A stretch of 64,000 nt of DNA, taken from NCBI GenBank assembly GCA_037176705.1, contig CM073889.1:103309890-103373889 (forward strand), read 5' to 3'. Origin of the DNA: Molossus alvarezi (Eukaryota > Chordata > Mammalia > Chiroptera > Molossidae). The position numbers and the translations under genes are program-made. Positions 37,358-51,075 of the stretch are shown piece after piece (within the stretch, counting starts at the first letter, position 1; every line of letters starts with the position of its first letter). The notes below the pieces were generated by a model. It was not told the DNA's origin and did not search any database. It saw only the letters and a program-made list of their open reading frames with translations.

Positions 37358-38708
37358 GTCCTCTCTCTGGCCCCAGAAGGTTCACATCCACCCATATGCA
37401 CACTGCATTCATCCCTTCCCAACATTCCCCAGTTTTTACTCCATTCCGTTACATCACCAACTCAGAGTCTAAACTCTTATCTAAATATCAGCCCAAAGAC
37501 CCCACATTTTATCATCTAGATCATATATGGGTGATAAAATTTCTGTGTACCTATGAAACTAGCAAACAGATGATCTGATTTCCAGATCCAATGGTGTAAC
37601 AGGCATAGCAAACTAACTATAGACATTCTTGCTTAAAAGGGAGGAAGTGGAAGGAAAGAGTTACTCATCCTAAGCAACTTGCAAATTCAACTAGGCAAAT
37701 AGCATTCGTTTTCAAGGCCTGGAATAATTCTCTGTGGTTTGTGGCTCCATCCTCTGGGCCCATGACTCTGCCCTCTAGCTTCACACCTCTGCCCCTTGGA
37801 TTATCCTTTCCTTCTTCTTTTTTCATGAAAGGTTGCATGCATATGCAGCTGAGTACTCTTGCCGGCCTAGTTTCTGCCTATAGGATTTTAGGATGTCATT
37901 TTGTCCTTTCTGCCTCCATCAGTCCGGCTGGCAGGTGCCACTCTTGTGGCATTCTCCAGAACCTTGCTGGTCTCATATATGTCTTGAGGATTCACTCCTT
38001 TAGATAAAAATTCACTCTACAGATCTTTCCTGGATGATCCCTTCTCTACTGGCTTCTGTTGAACTAGCTGAGAAGACACGTGAGTCAAATGCCTAATCCC
38101 CTTAAAGAGCCCTCCGAGTGCCTAACCACTCTGACCTTCTGACCTTTTTCTCTGAGGCATGAGCAAAAGGTAGTCCAGTCACACCCTTAGCTTTCTCTGC
38201 AGAGCATACTTCCTTGACTGTGAATCTCTCAATGTCAGTATCTTTGTAATCTGGTTTGGCTGAGAATCTCCCAAACCATCAAGTCCTGGTTCTCTTTGCA
38301 TAATGGTTCTTTCCTCAACCTGCCTCTTTTACTATAAGCACCAAGGAGAAATCAGGTCACATCTTTAACACCTGAAAAATCTACTCAGTTAATATCCAAA
38401 TTCAAACTTACAAGTTCTGCTTTCCACATAACTGCAGGACACAACTGTGCTAAGTTCCCTGCCACAGTATCAAAAGGATCCTCTTCCTTTTAGTCTCCAG
38501 GAACATGTCCCTCATTTCCTTCTGAGCCTTACCCAACACCACCTTTAGGTTTCATGTTTCCACCCACAGTCTATTTAAGGCAGTACAGGTTTTTCCTATC
38601 ATGTGCCTTAACATTCTACCAGCCTTTGCCCTTCTTGCTCAATTCCAATGCCACCTGTACATGTTAAAGTACTTTTACAGCAGCACCTCTCTCCATGGTA
38701 CCAAAATC
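37358..38708 (-). mobile_element. MaLR internal region
   Basis: Reversed non-coding internal sequence of a MaLR retrotransposon: cagcccaaagacccc, ctatgaaactagcaaac, ggctccatcctctgggccc, agtcaaatgcc and the ctctccatggtaccaaaatc junction all follow the MaLR-int order. No usable frame remains; MaLR elements are ERVL-related and replication-defective. Confidence 0.7.
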
Positions 38709-39185
38709 TGTGCTAGCTTCCTATGACTCCTATAAAACACCACCATGCATTTAGTAGTTTAAAACAGCACAAGTTTCTTCATCTTACAATTGTGGAAATA
38801 TTTTAAAAAGGCTTTACAGAGTTAGACTTGTTAGGACTGTATGCCTTCTGTAAGCTCCAGGGGAGAATCTGTTCTTCTTCCCCCTTCTCTAGCTTTCAGA
38901 GGCCACCTCTACTCCTTGGCCGACGATCCCTTCCACTGGTGGCATCACTGTGCCCTGACCCCTGCTTTCGTCATCCTGTCTCCTCTTCTGACCCTGACTT
39001 TTTGCCTCCTTCTTCCATTTTCTAAGAACCCTTGTGACTATATCGGGCTCACTGGGATAATCTAGAATAATCTCTTATTTATGATTCTTAATTTCATCAT
39101 ATAAGGTAACATATTCAAAGATTCCAGGGATTACGATGTGGACATTTTGGGAGGGGAGAGGAGGGACATTATTCTGCCTACCACA
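38709..39185 (-). mobile_element. MaLR (MLT1-like) LTR, 5' copy in element orientation
   Basis: Second LTR with the same blocks as the first (tagtttaaaacagcacaag, ctccaggggagaatctg, ttccagggattacgatgtgg), plus tctaagaacccttgtgact, which the other copy lost. Ends fit TG...CA. Confidence 0.8.
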
Positions 39186-39834
39186 GATTCTTCACAGGGA
39201 GCTGATGGAAGCTCCAATATTTCTTCTAAATTAGTACCTTCATTGAAGCTCATATGCCTCCACAGTTCAGAGGGAAAAGAGGTTTCTCCTAGCAGTACCC
39301 CCATGGGAGACCGAAAGCTTCTCATTTCTAGAAGCCTCAGAAAATGTCTCCTTTGCTCTGATTAGCTGATAGGTTCAGCTCTGAATTTATCACATGATCA
39401 GAAAGATGGGCTATTTTGCATGACTAAAAGGACTCAGGATCTGCTTCCTCAACCTCATAGTTGAGAATGTGGAGCTGTGGTACCCTCAGAGAAAAATGTG
39501 AGACCTGTTACCAAAACAAGGGAGAGTGGATTCTGAGCAAACAAACAAAACAACTAACAGATAAACGTTAACCAAAATACATCCTTTCACCCTATGACTG
39601 TAGACTAACCAAGGGCAACGACCATATCTTTTGTATAGTTGTGTATTCTATATAGATATTGCATAGCCCAAATGTCTAAATAATAACTGGTTTTCTTGAA
39701 TAAATGGCTGAATGATGAATTATTGCATTATCATGTTTACATGATTTTATTTCAGTGTTGTCAAATTCATAGCCTAACATATACCATTTGACTAGACGTT
39801 ATTGTTTTTGCAAATAAATTTCTAAAAGATATTA
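39186..39834. other. Intergenic, no gene seen
   Basis: Nothing recognised. Confidence 0.5.
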
Positions 39835-39848
39835 TAGAAACTATCTTT

Positions 39849-40026
39849 TAATAAGTTTTTTATTTATTTTTTAGAGAGAGAGGTAGAAACATCGATGTGA
39901 GAGAGATATATTGGATTGGCTGCCTCCTGCATGCCCCCCCCCCCCCGGGAGCCCTGACCTGGAATCAAACCGAGACCTCTCAGTTCATGGCACGAAGCTC
40001 AATCCACTGAGCCACACCAGCTGGGC
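39849..40026 (-). mobile_element. VES SINE, internally shortened, with 14-bp target duplication
   Basis: Reversed SINE ending gagccacaccagctgggc, with a 13-14 base C run (39937-39949) where the middle should be. Direct repeat tagaaa(c/t)tatcttt at 39835-39848 and 40027-40040, one mismatch. Confidence 0.9.
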
Positions 40027-40040
40027 TAGAAATTATCTTT

Positions 40041-42234
40041 GAAAGTCAGATCATGATATTGGGAGAAGAAAATAAGTAGATTAAGATAATCAGTTTTCTG
40101 AATTAAGATAAAAAAAGCAGTTCCATAATGAGGATTCTAAAAGGAATCACAGGTTTTTAATTTGACGTATACTCTTGGGTAATCTCAGAAAATCAGTATT
40201 CCTGTTGATGTCCTCCGCAAACATACACAGGCACATATAACTTAGAGTACATGTAGTTTGAAGAAATAAGTGTTGATTAATTTGCTTTCAGAACTCAAAA
40301 GTGTGTCTGGGCGTTTGTATATTTTATGATCAGATTAAACCCCAACAAAAGGACTCTAAGCACCAAATGTCTTAAAGACTATGTGAAGAACATTAATTAT
40401 GCTAAATTATTTCCTGTGGCTCTCATTTCTCTTCTCTTGGCATCTGGTCTTTTGGTTTCTATTTTCTCCTGACGAGGAGGTTATGTGGGAAGGGGCCCTG
40501 ACACCTCTGAGAAGAGCTATGAGGAGATGCTGTGTCTCCCAAATGTAAATTACCATTATGTGAACCAGAAAATACTGAAGCTGTTTCCAAGAGAAGGCTC
40601 CAAGATCAGTCTGGAGCCATCGCCCTAAGAAGGAGGAGGATGTATTGGGGAAGTGAGAACAAGGAACTCTCAGAAGCTAGTTGTAGAAACAGATGGACAT
40701 CTGAGAGGAAGAGAAATTGATGATCTTTTGTAGAAGCTCATTGGTCGGGGACAGATGGCCAGAACTACTCAGGAGTCAAGGACTGTGGTAAAGAGTAACT
40801 GAACCATTAGTTTCACTGTGTTAGACTGAGCAGTGCCCATTAAAAGGGATTCACATAGCATAGACCATATTTGTTCCTACCTTCCCACTCTTTGTGAGCA
40901 TCCTTTGACTGATGAGAGGAACACAGGACTTGATGACTCTCTTGGGAAGATATTGCAACTCTTTCTTCATACTCTACTTTCTAAACCAGTGGTTCTTTCC
41001 CTCATTTGGTAGGGAAATGCATGAACTCATTTTTACACATCGAATGAAAGCACAATTCCCTCCCCAGGGAAAAAAGCATTTTCACAGAGCTCAGTCACTT
41101 TTCATAACATTTCAGGATATTCCTGAGCTTCCTGAAGTTTGTCAGCAGGGACCTTCCAGAAAGATCCATGGACCCAGTCAAGGACCCTTCATCTAGACCC
41201 TAACCCTGCATCTTCAGGGACCTCTCAACCTCTGCTAAGGGAAGCTTTGAGTGTTTTGAGAAATTTGAGGATCACCAGAGAGTTCCATTCCACACTAAAG
41301 GACCCATCCATCTAAGTTACTTCATGAAGGTTTTAATTTGGGGATCAGAGTTGCGTCTTATTTTTAACTTTTCCCAGACAGAAAAGCATGGACATGGCTG
41401 AGGATCTAGAAACAACTGTTCAGTTCTCATATCATGGGACTTTACCTGATGATGATTTCATCCTGTATTTTTCATGCTACTCCCCCCCCCCCTTATTTTT
41501 AAATAGCTAGTTTCATCTCCGCTCAGAAGCTGATAAATCTGAGTGAGTGACAAGAACGTGTGGGGAAGAGAGAGGAAGAAATAGACCATATAATACAGTG
41601 AGGAGTGGAGAGAGCCTTCATCTGAACAGCTCCTTAAAAGACAGACCTTTTGCCAGAGTGCCGCTTCTATTCATCATCCTTCCTGGCCAAATTTATTTGT
41701 TTGCAACTTCACTTATTCAGCAAAAACGTATTGGCATGAGTGGTATTTTATTCCAAACCCTATGCTAAATCTGTGTGGGTACAAAGAATGATGACGTACA
41801 ACCTCTCCTTTCAAAGGAGCTTGAGGTTCTGCGATGGAGATAAAATATACAAAGAAAGTTGACTTAAAACAGTTTCATGAAAGGGCTTCACTGTTCACCC
41901 TTCCTGAATTTTGTGTGTGTGCGCGCGCACGTTAGAGAGAGAAAGAGAGAGAGAGAGAGAATGTTCCCTGGACTGCAGAAGTACCCCTTGTTCTCCCAGA
42001 GCACCTCCTCATTACATGAACCATCATATTCATTGCAATATTTTATAATTATTCATTTATGCCTCTGTCCCAACAGATCACAAATCCCTTGAGTATAGAG
42101 CCGGAGTCTTATTAAACGTCTTATCTATATTTCCTAGGAGTTAACAGGGTACCTGGAACATGGTAAATACTTTAAAGACTGTTGAATAGAGTTAGAGAAC
42201 CCAGATGAAATAAGATGTCTTGCAAAAAGAGGAC
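40041..42234. other. 5' flank of DCC, no gene seen
   Basis: Simple repeats at 41482-41492 (C run) and 41911-41961 (TG, CG then GA). A degenerate old repeat may lie at 41700-41860 (cttattcagcaaaaacgtat). No coding sequence recognised. Confidence 0.5.
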
Positions 42235-42365
42235 CCTAGCTCTTAGGTCAGGAAGCAGTGGCCTGGATTCTGTTGGTGGTGTGTTTTTGGACTTCAGCTT
42301 CCCACCTGTCCTAGAAGGGAGTTGGATTAGGTGATTCTTGCCGGCTGAAAAATTATACTTTAAAT
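42235..42365 (+). mobile_element. MIR-like fragment
   Basis: cagtggcctggattctg, cttcagcttcccacctgtcc and gggagttggattaggtgatt resemble the MIR3-type core. Confidence 0.45.
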
Positions 42366-42953
42366 AATGCGGAGGGCAGAAAGGAGGTAAAGTCCTGGTC
42401 ATCTGAGCCTGCTTAAACACCCACCGGGGTGTTACACTCAAAAAAATAGTTTTCAAAGGTGGTTTTCAAAGGAGAGAGCTGCAGAACCCCCAGACGCTCA
42501 GGATATTCACCAGCTCCATTGACAAAAGTGACTTCCCACGCTTTGCCCACAGAGGGCATCCCTGCTCATTGATATGTAGACCAGGCGAAGGCAGCTGCTG
42601 GAAGCCTCCTCCGACCGCTCTTTTTTTCCCTTCTCCTCCGTCATCTCTCTGCCCCCACCCCCGTTACCCTGGAATCTTTGCCTGATCCAGTTCGTTCCTC
42701 CGGTCTCCACATTTTCCCTTTCAGCCCTCCACTTCTCCGGATCAATGGATAGTAGGGCTCCAACTCCCAGCTCACACACCGCTGGCGGACACCCCAGTAA
42801 CAAGTGAGAGCGCTTCACCCCGCAGCCCCCCACCTCTCCTTCCTCCGTCCCCTTGGCTCTAGGAGGAGAAACGAACAGCATCCCCGGCTTCCGCGCGGAT
42901 TTCCCCCGTCAACTTTACCCAGCTGAGGACAGGGAACCAACCTCAACCTTTTA

Positions 42954-43085
42954 ATGCACAGCCGAGCCACAGGATCGCTTTCCGTCTCCTCTTGGTCCCT
43001 CCTGGATATTCTGTTTGTTGGTGACTCGCAAGCCCCGCGGAGAGCTGTCTTCCCTTGTCTCGCTCCCTCTGTTTCCTTGAGTTAG
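42954..43085 (+). promoter_or_regulatory. Possible upstream ORF (43 codons) near the promoter
   Basis: ATG at 42954 opens 43 codons ending at TAG 43083-43085. It counts as an upstream ORF only if the transcript starts before it; it overlaps the weak TATA-like stretch and may lie outside the mRNA. Confidence 0.25.
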
Positions 43086-43126
43086 TTTTCCAAGGTTGGA
43101 CGGGGTCTCGGGATCTCTTGGACCGA

Positions 43127-43159
43127 ATGGAACTTTTCGTCGTCTCCTTTTGCTGCTGA
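43127..43159 (+). promoter_or_regulatory. Short upstream ORF in DCC leader
   Basis: ATG at 43127 followed by nine sense codons and TGA at 43157-43159. It has G at +4 but C at -3, a moderate context. It ends 182 bases before the DCC ATG, so re-initiation is possible. It matters only if transcription begins upstream of 43127. Confidence 0.45.
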
Positions 43160-43200
43160 TTCTGTCAGTGGTCAAGAAAAAAGGCTTCGGAGGCAAAAGA

Positions 43201-43234
43201 GGTGGAGGAAGAGGAGGAGGAGGAGGAGGAAGCC
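43201..43234 (+). repeat. (GGA)n purine tract in DCC leader
   Basis: About ten near-perfect GGA/GAA/GAG triplets on the sense strand, about 110 bases before the start codon. GGA repeats can fold into G-quadruplex structures in RNA and are length-variable. Confidence 0.85.
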
Positions 43235-43259
43235 AAAGGGGCTCCGCGGGAGTGTGTGC

Positions 43260-43518
<259 letters not shown>

Positions 43519-44818
43519 TAGTAGAATTGGGGTAGCAGGAGAAAGCAAAATGCTCAGAGGTTGCTTTGCGCCCCATTTCCTCACGGATGATAAAAGACAA
43601 GAAGACTTTTTTTTGTTTCTCTTGGGGGCGGAGGATGTTGGCGGCTGGGGAGAGGGGCGCCCTTCGCTGTTTTGAAATCGGGTGCTACTTGACTCTGTGC
43701 TTTTTTTTTTTTTTTTGCGAATAGTTGCCTTGGTTTGGAGAGCTGGCGGGCTGGGGCAGGGAAGAGGCAGGATGGGGATGTCGTTGAAAGGAACTGGGTT
43801 GGCTTCTTAAAGGTTCGGAAACCTACGGAGGAGGGGAATCGGGGCAACAGGGCCGGAGGAGAAGGTCATCCAGGGGCTTTGAGTAAGTCCGCGGAATGTA
43901 GGTGGGGGGTGAGTGGTTTGTCGGTGGTTATATGCGGCTCCGTTCAGTGACTGAGCATCCAGAAAGGGGCACCCACTGTGTTTGGTACTTCGAAGGAGGG
44001 AGCAGTGGTGCCGAGAAGAGGCACAGAGTTGCTAGGCGGAAGGAGGCGTGTTTTATTTTGGTGGCTTTAGTTCACAAGCTAAGTCTTCTGATACCTCCAG
44101 GACACTTCCAAACCAAATGATTGCTATTCTGGGCAACCAACCCCTTGGCTCTGGCGCTTGGCAACCGCAGTTTCTAATTAAAAATGGCAAAACTGTTTGG
44201 GGGAATGGATTGGATTACAGCAGGAGAAAGAGGGATCTGAGAGATGCTCCGGGCTGCTGCAGTCTCCGAAAACGGAGCTGGGCTTCAACAGCCAAAAAAA
44301 ATTTTTAAAGAGCAAAATAACTCATTTCTATGTCCACTCGTTTTGCCGGGCCTCACCGAATGTGGAAGGGCCCTGAGGTACAGGGGGTGGGCCTGGAGGG
44401 GCAGGAGTGGAGAAGAGCCCACTGAGTATTCAGATCCTTTCAGAATGGACCTTTTCCCAAATCCAAAAGAAAATGAGCCGCGGTAGGAGCCAGGCGTTGG
44501 GTAGGAGTGCCCAATTTACGCCTAGGAAATTAACAAGGGATGGAAGGTAATTCCAGGGCCAAGCACCCAGCTGGCCCTGAGCCTTAGCTCCAGGCTTTCT
44601 TGTTCTTGCTAAATGCTGCATTGCCCAGGGTTGCAAATTCAAGCAGAGAATGAGCCTCTCCTGGTAGATAGGGACTCAGTCCAAAACGGAGCCAGTTGGA
44701 GACTCCCCTAATCCTGGTGCTGCCACACAGGAGCAGGGATCTGAGCATCCACACCTCCCCTTACTCCTCACCTTCTTTTGATCAAACAGAGCCAGAGCAA
44801 GGGAGCAAGCAAGCCTGC

Positions 44819-44868
44819 ATGTGCGTGTGCATGTGGTGTGTGTGTGTGAGTGTAAGTGTGCGCGCTTG
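44819..44868 (+). repeat. (TG)n-like tract in DCC intron 1
   Basis: Imperfect TG/CG tract, about 1.4 kb after exon 1. Confidence 0.85.
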
Positions 44869-45080
44869 GGTGCGCGAGCACGGTGCTCTCAGCAGCCTGC
44901 CACGCTCCAGCTCCCTGTCCCCGCTGCTCCCTTCCTCCAGGGCTCCTGTCTTCCGGAGCTTTGTCTTCAGAAATTACTCCCTTGGAAGGTGGGTGGGGGT
45001 CATCCCCAAAGTAATAAAAAGGTGTCTTTTTAAAATTCCGTCCTCAATACCAGCGGACACTAGACGCTGCAGCGAAAAGG

Positions 45081-48000
45081 ACCCTCCTTCAGCATAGACA
45101 ATCGACTTGCACTTTCTTGAGCAGTTTGGAGACCGCAGAGGGGAAGTTCAGCGGGCATCCCTGGCTTGGTGGAAAGTGCCTGGCTGGGCCTGAGATGTGT
45201 TGGCTGAAAACATTGAATTGGGCAAGGTGTGCAAGAATGGACAGTGATATTTTATCAATTACACTAAGTATTTTAAAGCCATTTCCCAAGTGACTTTGGT
45301 GAAGAGTGGAGTTAAGTAAATGGAGACAGATTCATATTTGTTTTATTAATTTATAAATTAATTAAATATCCCTCTTCTCACTAAAGTTTTTTTGTCTAGA
45401 GTGTTGGGGTCATATATAACTGCTTTATTTTAATTTCTTCTTCAACAGACGTGTCTATGTTTGAAAAGGCTGACAAAACTATGCATATACAAAGGATATG
45501 CCTGTGGATAGGCTTGTGGATCTAAATCTTTAAGCTTGTCTATACTTCTAAATTCCTCCCTGTTACTTGCAAATGAATTATAATGTAGTTTGCACAAGTC
45601 CCAGGAAAGTGAATGATGCAGTTTTGAGATATTGCTAATTCAAATCACTTTGGTCTTTTGCTCATTAATCTTTTTCTCCTATTTTTCTTAGTAATGACTC
45701 CCCCTCTTCAGGTCCATGGCAGGGAATTGATGCTGAAGAAAGCAGTTCCCTCTGTGAAGGGACCAGTAGGAGGTGCCCTTAATAAGGCCAAGTGTCTACT
45801 GGCAGTGAAATTCCCATTCAGAGAGATGTTTTAAAGACTTTGTTAATGGGTAACAAAGGATTTTGGAGACTAGCAGTCACACTGGGCATTTTCCCACTTC
45901 CCAGATAAAGTCTGAAGCTACTGTAGATTGTTATGAAACTGTTATGACCTCACAAAGGGCATCCCTGAACAGTGTCAGCAGAGGATGAGGACTTGATGCT
46001 GGAGGGGGGTGGGGGGGATGGTGGCTTTTAGTTGGCTTTTGTACCATGCCATCTTCTTATGTATTTGACTTGAGCACCAAGCAGAAGCACTAAGTTCCAG
46101 GATCTCAGATGAGGTGACAATTTTAGATGTGAAATGTTAATGAATGAAACAGCAGGTATACATGCTAATTAATTAATTCTTCATATATATGTTTGGGTTA
46201 CATTCTATTTAAAAAAACACAAACTATGAGTTTTTATGTAGTCTAGACTCAGTGAAATGAGGCTTGCTGCCTTCCTTACCCCCTTCTTATCCCCTCAACC
46301 AAACTAGGTCAGATGCCCCCCTTAGGGTTTGCTGTCGAGTGGCTCCTGGCAGGACCTGAGGGCTCCTGGGCAGCCTGGCTGTCCACTCCTTTGTCAGAGC
46401 TGCAGCATAAATCACCAGCGGCCTGTCACAGCGTCCATTTCCCACACAGCAGCAGTTGCCCTCTGAGTTATGAAGCATGTGAAATGCTCACCACATGTGC
46501 TGTATGTGAATATATTAGGCTTAGCGCATTTGCTTTAATGCTCTTAAAAGCTGGGCTGGCTTGAGTCACTGAGAGGCATTTTTTCTGGGGAGAGATTTAT
46601 AACTTCTCAGCATGTATGAGTTACATTTATTCTCTGGCAAGTTAACCTCTCAGCAAACTTCCTTATTGTTTTCATCGAAGAGGAAGAGCTTTATCCCAAT
46701 CTAAATTCCTGAGGGGAGCCCAACTGAAAGTTTCTCTTGGAGTGCAGGGTATTTGCAGACTGGAGGATGGTTTTCGCAGCCAATGGGAAGCTTGACGAGA
46801 GATTGGGGCAGTGATTTGGGGGTAGAAGGAGGTATTTTTACTTGTTTCTGGAAAGGGAAGGGACCCCCAGTTACTCTAAGGGAATCCCAGCACTCTGGTT
46901 AGCCTCAAAAACATATTTTATGAGAGGAAACTTTTATCCTTGTCTGGCTTGTGTTTCTTTTTTCCTGCACCCAGTAGTCTGAGAGTCTTCACACGCAGGT
47001 GATTTGTTCCAGCTCTGTCTCCCTCCTTTGGAAAGCAGCCCCAATGGACATTTTGGCTTCCCCACCACACACTCATCCTTGGGTGGTGCCGCGTGTTCAC
47101 AGGTGGTGCTGATGTTTCTGAACATAATAGTTCTCTCCATAGAGGACTGGGCCCTATGGTGACATTTCAAAGCAAATATTCTTATGGTTTGTTTGGAGAA
47201 TTTGCCTTCCTAGATTTCACAGGTGAAACGTCTTGCTCTTGCTTCTACCAGACAGGATAACTTTATAAGGGAAGAATGCAGTTGTTCTTGGCATTTTCGT
47301 AAATTAAAACACAATCATACACACAGAAAGATGAGAGGATTTCCACCCTCCATGGCACCTCCACAGATCTGTGTCATTGGGTGAATTAAGATAGTGCTGA
47401 TTACATAGAGACATCTGGAAACCACTGGGTCGTCACTGGTGAGGGAGCCTTCTTGGCTGGAAGGACCTTCCCACTTCATGTGGTGGGACCTGTGTGCTCT
47501 GGAACCTGCTGCCCCGTCAGGAATGCATGGCTCTGCTTTGGTATTTGTTACGCAGCTACCGGCTCCAGTGACACATCTTTGATTATCTACCTCAGATGAT
47601 AATCTCTTAGATGAACTGTATTATGTAAATTTCAGAAAGTCTTCCTTTTGCCTGAGTAAAAAGAATAATTACATAAGCCTTCTGAGGATTACTTGATTAA
47701 TTAACTAAAGATAAAAAGTCACTTGGTTCTGGAAACATACTGTAATCCCTGAAGGGAAGTGATAAACACTCTGCACATTTTCAATTCATAAAATGTAAAC
47801 GTGCAGCTGTCTTGTTTTTTCCATGTTTCTCTTTTTTTTTTTTTTTTTTTTTTCATTATGATGATCCAGAGGAGGATGGGAGAGCTTCCGGAATTGTCAC
47901 CACAGTCATATTCCTTCATGAACCATAGCCTGGGATCTTAGCGACTCTTGACTGAAACACGCTGAGTGGAGTCTCCATACGACGCCCCGTGAATTGTTCT

Positions 48001-50399
48001 GCAGGCTGCGAGTGGGTCGCTCCTCCCCAGCCTGTCTCTACGCATCGCGGTTCTTCTCTCTCAGCTGCATGGCATCAGGGCTGCCTCCTTTGCTGCAGCC
48101 CAGCAAAGCCTCTTCCACGGGGAGGCCCGGGCCCACAGGCACAGTGTTGAACATGCTGTATGATTAGGCTTTGTAAGTTTGCGGAGATTTGCCTTAAAAA
48201 CAAATCTTCAAATTTTCATGAGTGCTTCTTTGAGTGGAGAGTTAAGGTGTACTCTTCAAGACGGCTAAGTAGTACCCTTACTGTAGGAAACTACCCAGTG
48301 GCCTCTTGGCCGGTGCTGTTGACGTTCGAGAGCTCACAAGTATTACAGAGGGACAGCACTGGAGGACAGCGGGTTATGCCAATCTAGGCATGCTAGTTTT
48401 TCAAGAGGGTGTTACCAGGTTGGAACTTTATTTTCATCAAAGTTACAACTTTTCAGAGATCAAAGCATTTCTTAGTGGTATTATAATATCACTAACATGG
48501 TACTGACACAAAGCCTTTAAAATATTTTTCTTCAAAACAAGACCTCAAGTAATGCAAATGTTAAACTAGTCAATATGAAGAACAATCCAGCTTCTTGTTC
48601 CTGTAGGCCAATTAAAAAAAATGTGCCAGAAAAAAATTACATGTTACTTATGCCAAGTGGGTAATAGCAAAAAGTAAAATGCAAATTATTATGCACCTTC
48701 ATGAATTGCAGCACTCGGGTAAATTAAAGCACAATTTAGTACCATACTTTCACTTCTTCCCACACTAGAGTATTGATTCCTTATCTGGTGTCTCTCTGGT
48801 TTAGCACTGCACTAACATGTGGAAATACAGGATGGCTGATTGATGATTAGAATTACTCTAGAAATCTAAATTTCTTTGACAAATTTTAGGCTTAGATTAA
48901 AAAAGAAAAAGACCCCTTTAAGTCACCTGTTAAGTAAATATATTTTTCTTGGTGGTTTATAAATGCCTGAACTCTCTCTAATGGTATGGTTTAGAAATGC
49001 ATAATAATGTGTATGATTGAATAGTCCTCCTTTCTATTCATGGTAATTTGCCAGTGGTAATACTAGTACATGCTGCTTTTTATAAATAGTTCTGAGCAAC
49101 CATAATATTTACAGCTTTCATTTCTTGGGGGTGGGGAGAGTTCAACCCGAAAACACACAAACCGTTCTATATTTATTGATCGTATTTTTAAAAGTCTATT
49201 GTTATGACATGACTTGGGATGAGAAAGTTTCTCTTCTCTGCTAAATGTTGTGAGCCCAGTGCCTGTAACCTACTTCTTATTTCGTGATGTACTTTAGCTG
49301 AATTTTCCACCTCTGAGTTCTGTGACTTCTGGCTGGCTCAGTCATTCCACAGCCGCAAGGGGAGAAGGCCCTTTGTGCCACCTGTGATTATTGTGATGGG
49401 ACTGAACAGGGGGGATTGCACTTTGGGATTTCAGCCTTGTACTTTGCTCAGCCTTTAAAGATTGGTTCTTGCTGGGAGTTTACCCTTGAGAGTGTCTAGA
49501 ACAAGTGTGATCCACTGAATTAATTTAATCTTTATGGTGCAATCTAATGAAAAGACTGACACATTAGTGTGGTATTGTAATCTGATGAGAGGGTTTATCA
49601 ATAACATTATCCTGACATCTAAAATGTTCTTAAATATGCTTTTACATTTTTATGAGACCCAAAAAGGAGTTAAATGGTTAATATAAATATTAGTATCTCA
49701 AGTCATTTTTTAGTAACTAAAGTATATTCTTAAAACACCAACATTTTTAAATTTTACGAATTTTTCAGTCTTTAAAAATACTATCTACTCACTTAGCTGC
49801 CTTTTAATTACAAAAACATAAGTTAACCTGTCCTTAATAGATCAAAGGCATCACTGTGGCTCAGTGATTATATTATCTAATATTATAGGACAATTTCTGA
49901 AGCTATTACATCAATGAGGGCTGTTTATTTTTCCATCATGTGGCCATGGGCGGCTGCTTTTGTTTGCTTAAGATTTTTGTTCCTGATACATAAAATGCAT
50001 GTTATCTACTTGCTGTGTCCAGCTCGAACTTCTCATTGTTGTAACACTTACAAAGCAGTCCTTCCCTTCTCTAGTTTTGATTTTTTGAGAACTAGGGGAC
50101 TGGGTTTTGTTGAGATTGTGCTCAAGGAAAAGAGATTCTAAATCAGGACCTGCATCCCTCAATAGAGTAAGAAAATCTAACTGGTTTTAACTAATGGGTT
50201 TGTAGCATTTCTGAAATCTGATACTACTTTGTGTGACATTTTTTATTGTGCAACATATTTTTCTTTTTAAATGAGGGTGTGGACTAGATAACTTCTAGTT
50301 ACATTACTAATTTTAACATTATATGTACTTAATTTATGAACTGTCTACTATACATACAGTGTTTAGTATAATTAATAATAATAACATTGATGATCACAG
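45081..50399 (+). other. Transposon-poor start of DCC intron 1
   Basis: No SINE, L1 or DNA transposon is recognisable; only a 22-base T run (47832-47853) stands out. Blocks at 46300-46700, 48600-48760 and 49200-49600 have mixed composition and many homeodomain- and POU-like words, so they are candidates for conserved non-coding elements. Confidence 0.5.
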
Positions 50400-51075
50400 T
50401 AACAACAATTATAATGAAACAAATACCCATGTACCCAACAGCAGTATCATTAGTTTTGTATTATTTGGTTCCTTACTGTTTTATAGTTTTGCCACACATG
50501 TATGCATCTTTAATATATTCTTTTGCTTTGCCTATACTTGACCATTATAAAATGAATTTTTTTTTGACTTGCATTTTGGCTAAACATTCAGTATTTGACA
50601 TTTATCTATGAGGATGCATATTGCTGAATTTCAGTCACTTTCTCTGCTATATATTTTATGATATTACTTAGTCATACTTTATCCAATCAACCATGGAAGG
50701 ACTTATGGGACCTCGGTATTTTGCTGTTGCCAATAATGCTGCTATAAACATTCTTGAACTTGTGCCCCAGAACAAAGTCACTGTCATGTCTAGGGTACAT
50801 ATCTAGGAGTGGAGTTGCTGAGTCATAGAAAGGATGTCCTTACTTTTAGGAGGCAGTGACAAAAATTCCTACCAGGAGCATAGAATAGTCTCCTTTGTTC
50901 CATGTCTCCACCAATACTTGGTATTGTCATATGATTAATTTGCCCTCATCTGGTGAATATGAATTAGCATCTCACTGTGGTTTAATTTTACCTTTCCCTG
51001 ATTGCTGATCAGGTTGGCCATTTTCCCCCTCATAAACTTATTGGCCATGAGTAATTTCAGCAGCTAGTTCTATGT
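50400..51075 (-). mobile_element. Old L1 3' fragment
   Basis: Reversed L1 ORF2/3' blocks: ccaataatgctgctataaac, gagtggagttgctgagtcat, aatacttggtattgtcatat, attggccatgag. Confidence 0.75.

Noticed and set aside
42507..42881. 124-codon minus-strand frame in the promoter, considered as a divergent gene
   Set aside because: High GC content opens frames by chance; no recognisable domain, and no evidence of a start or splice structure.
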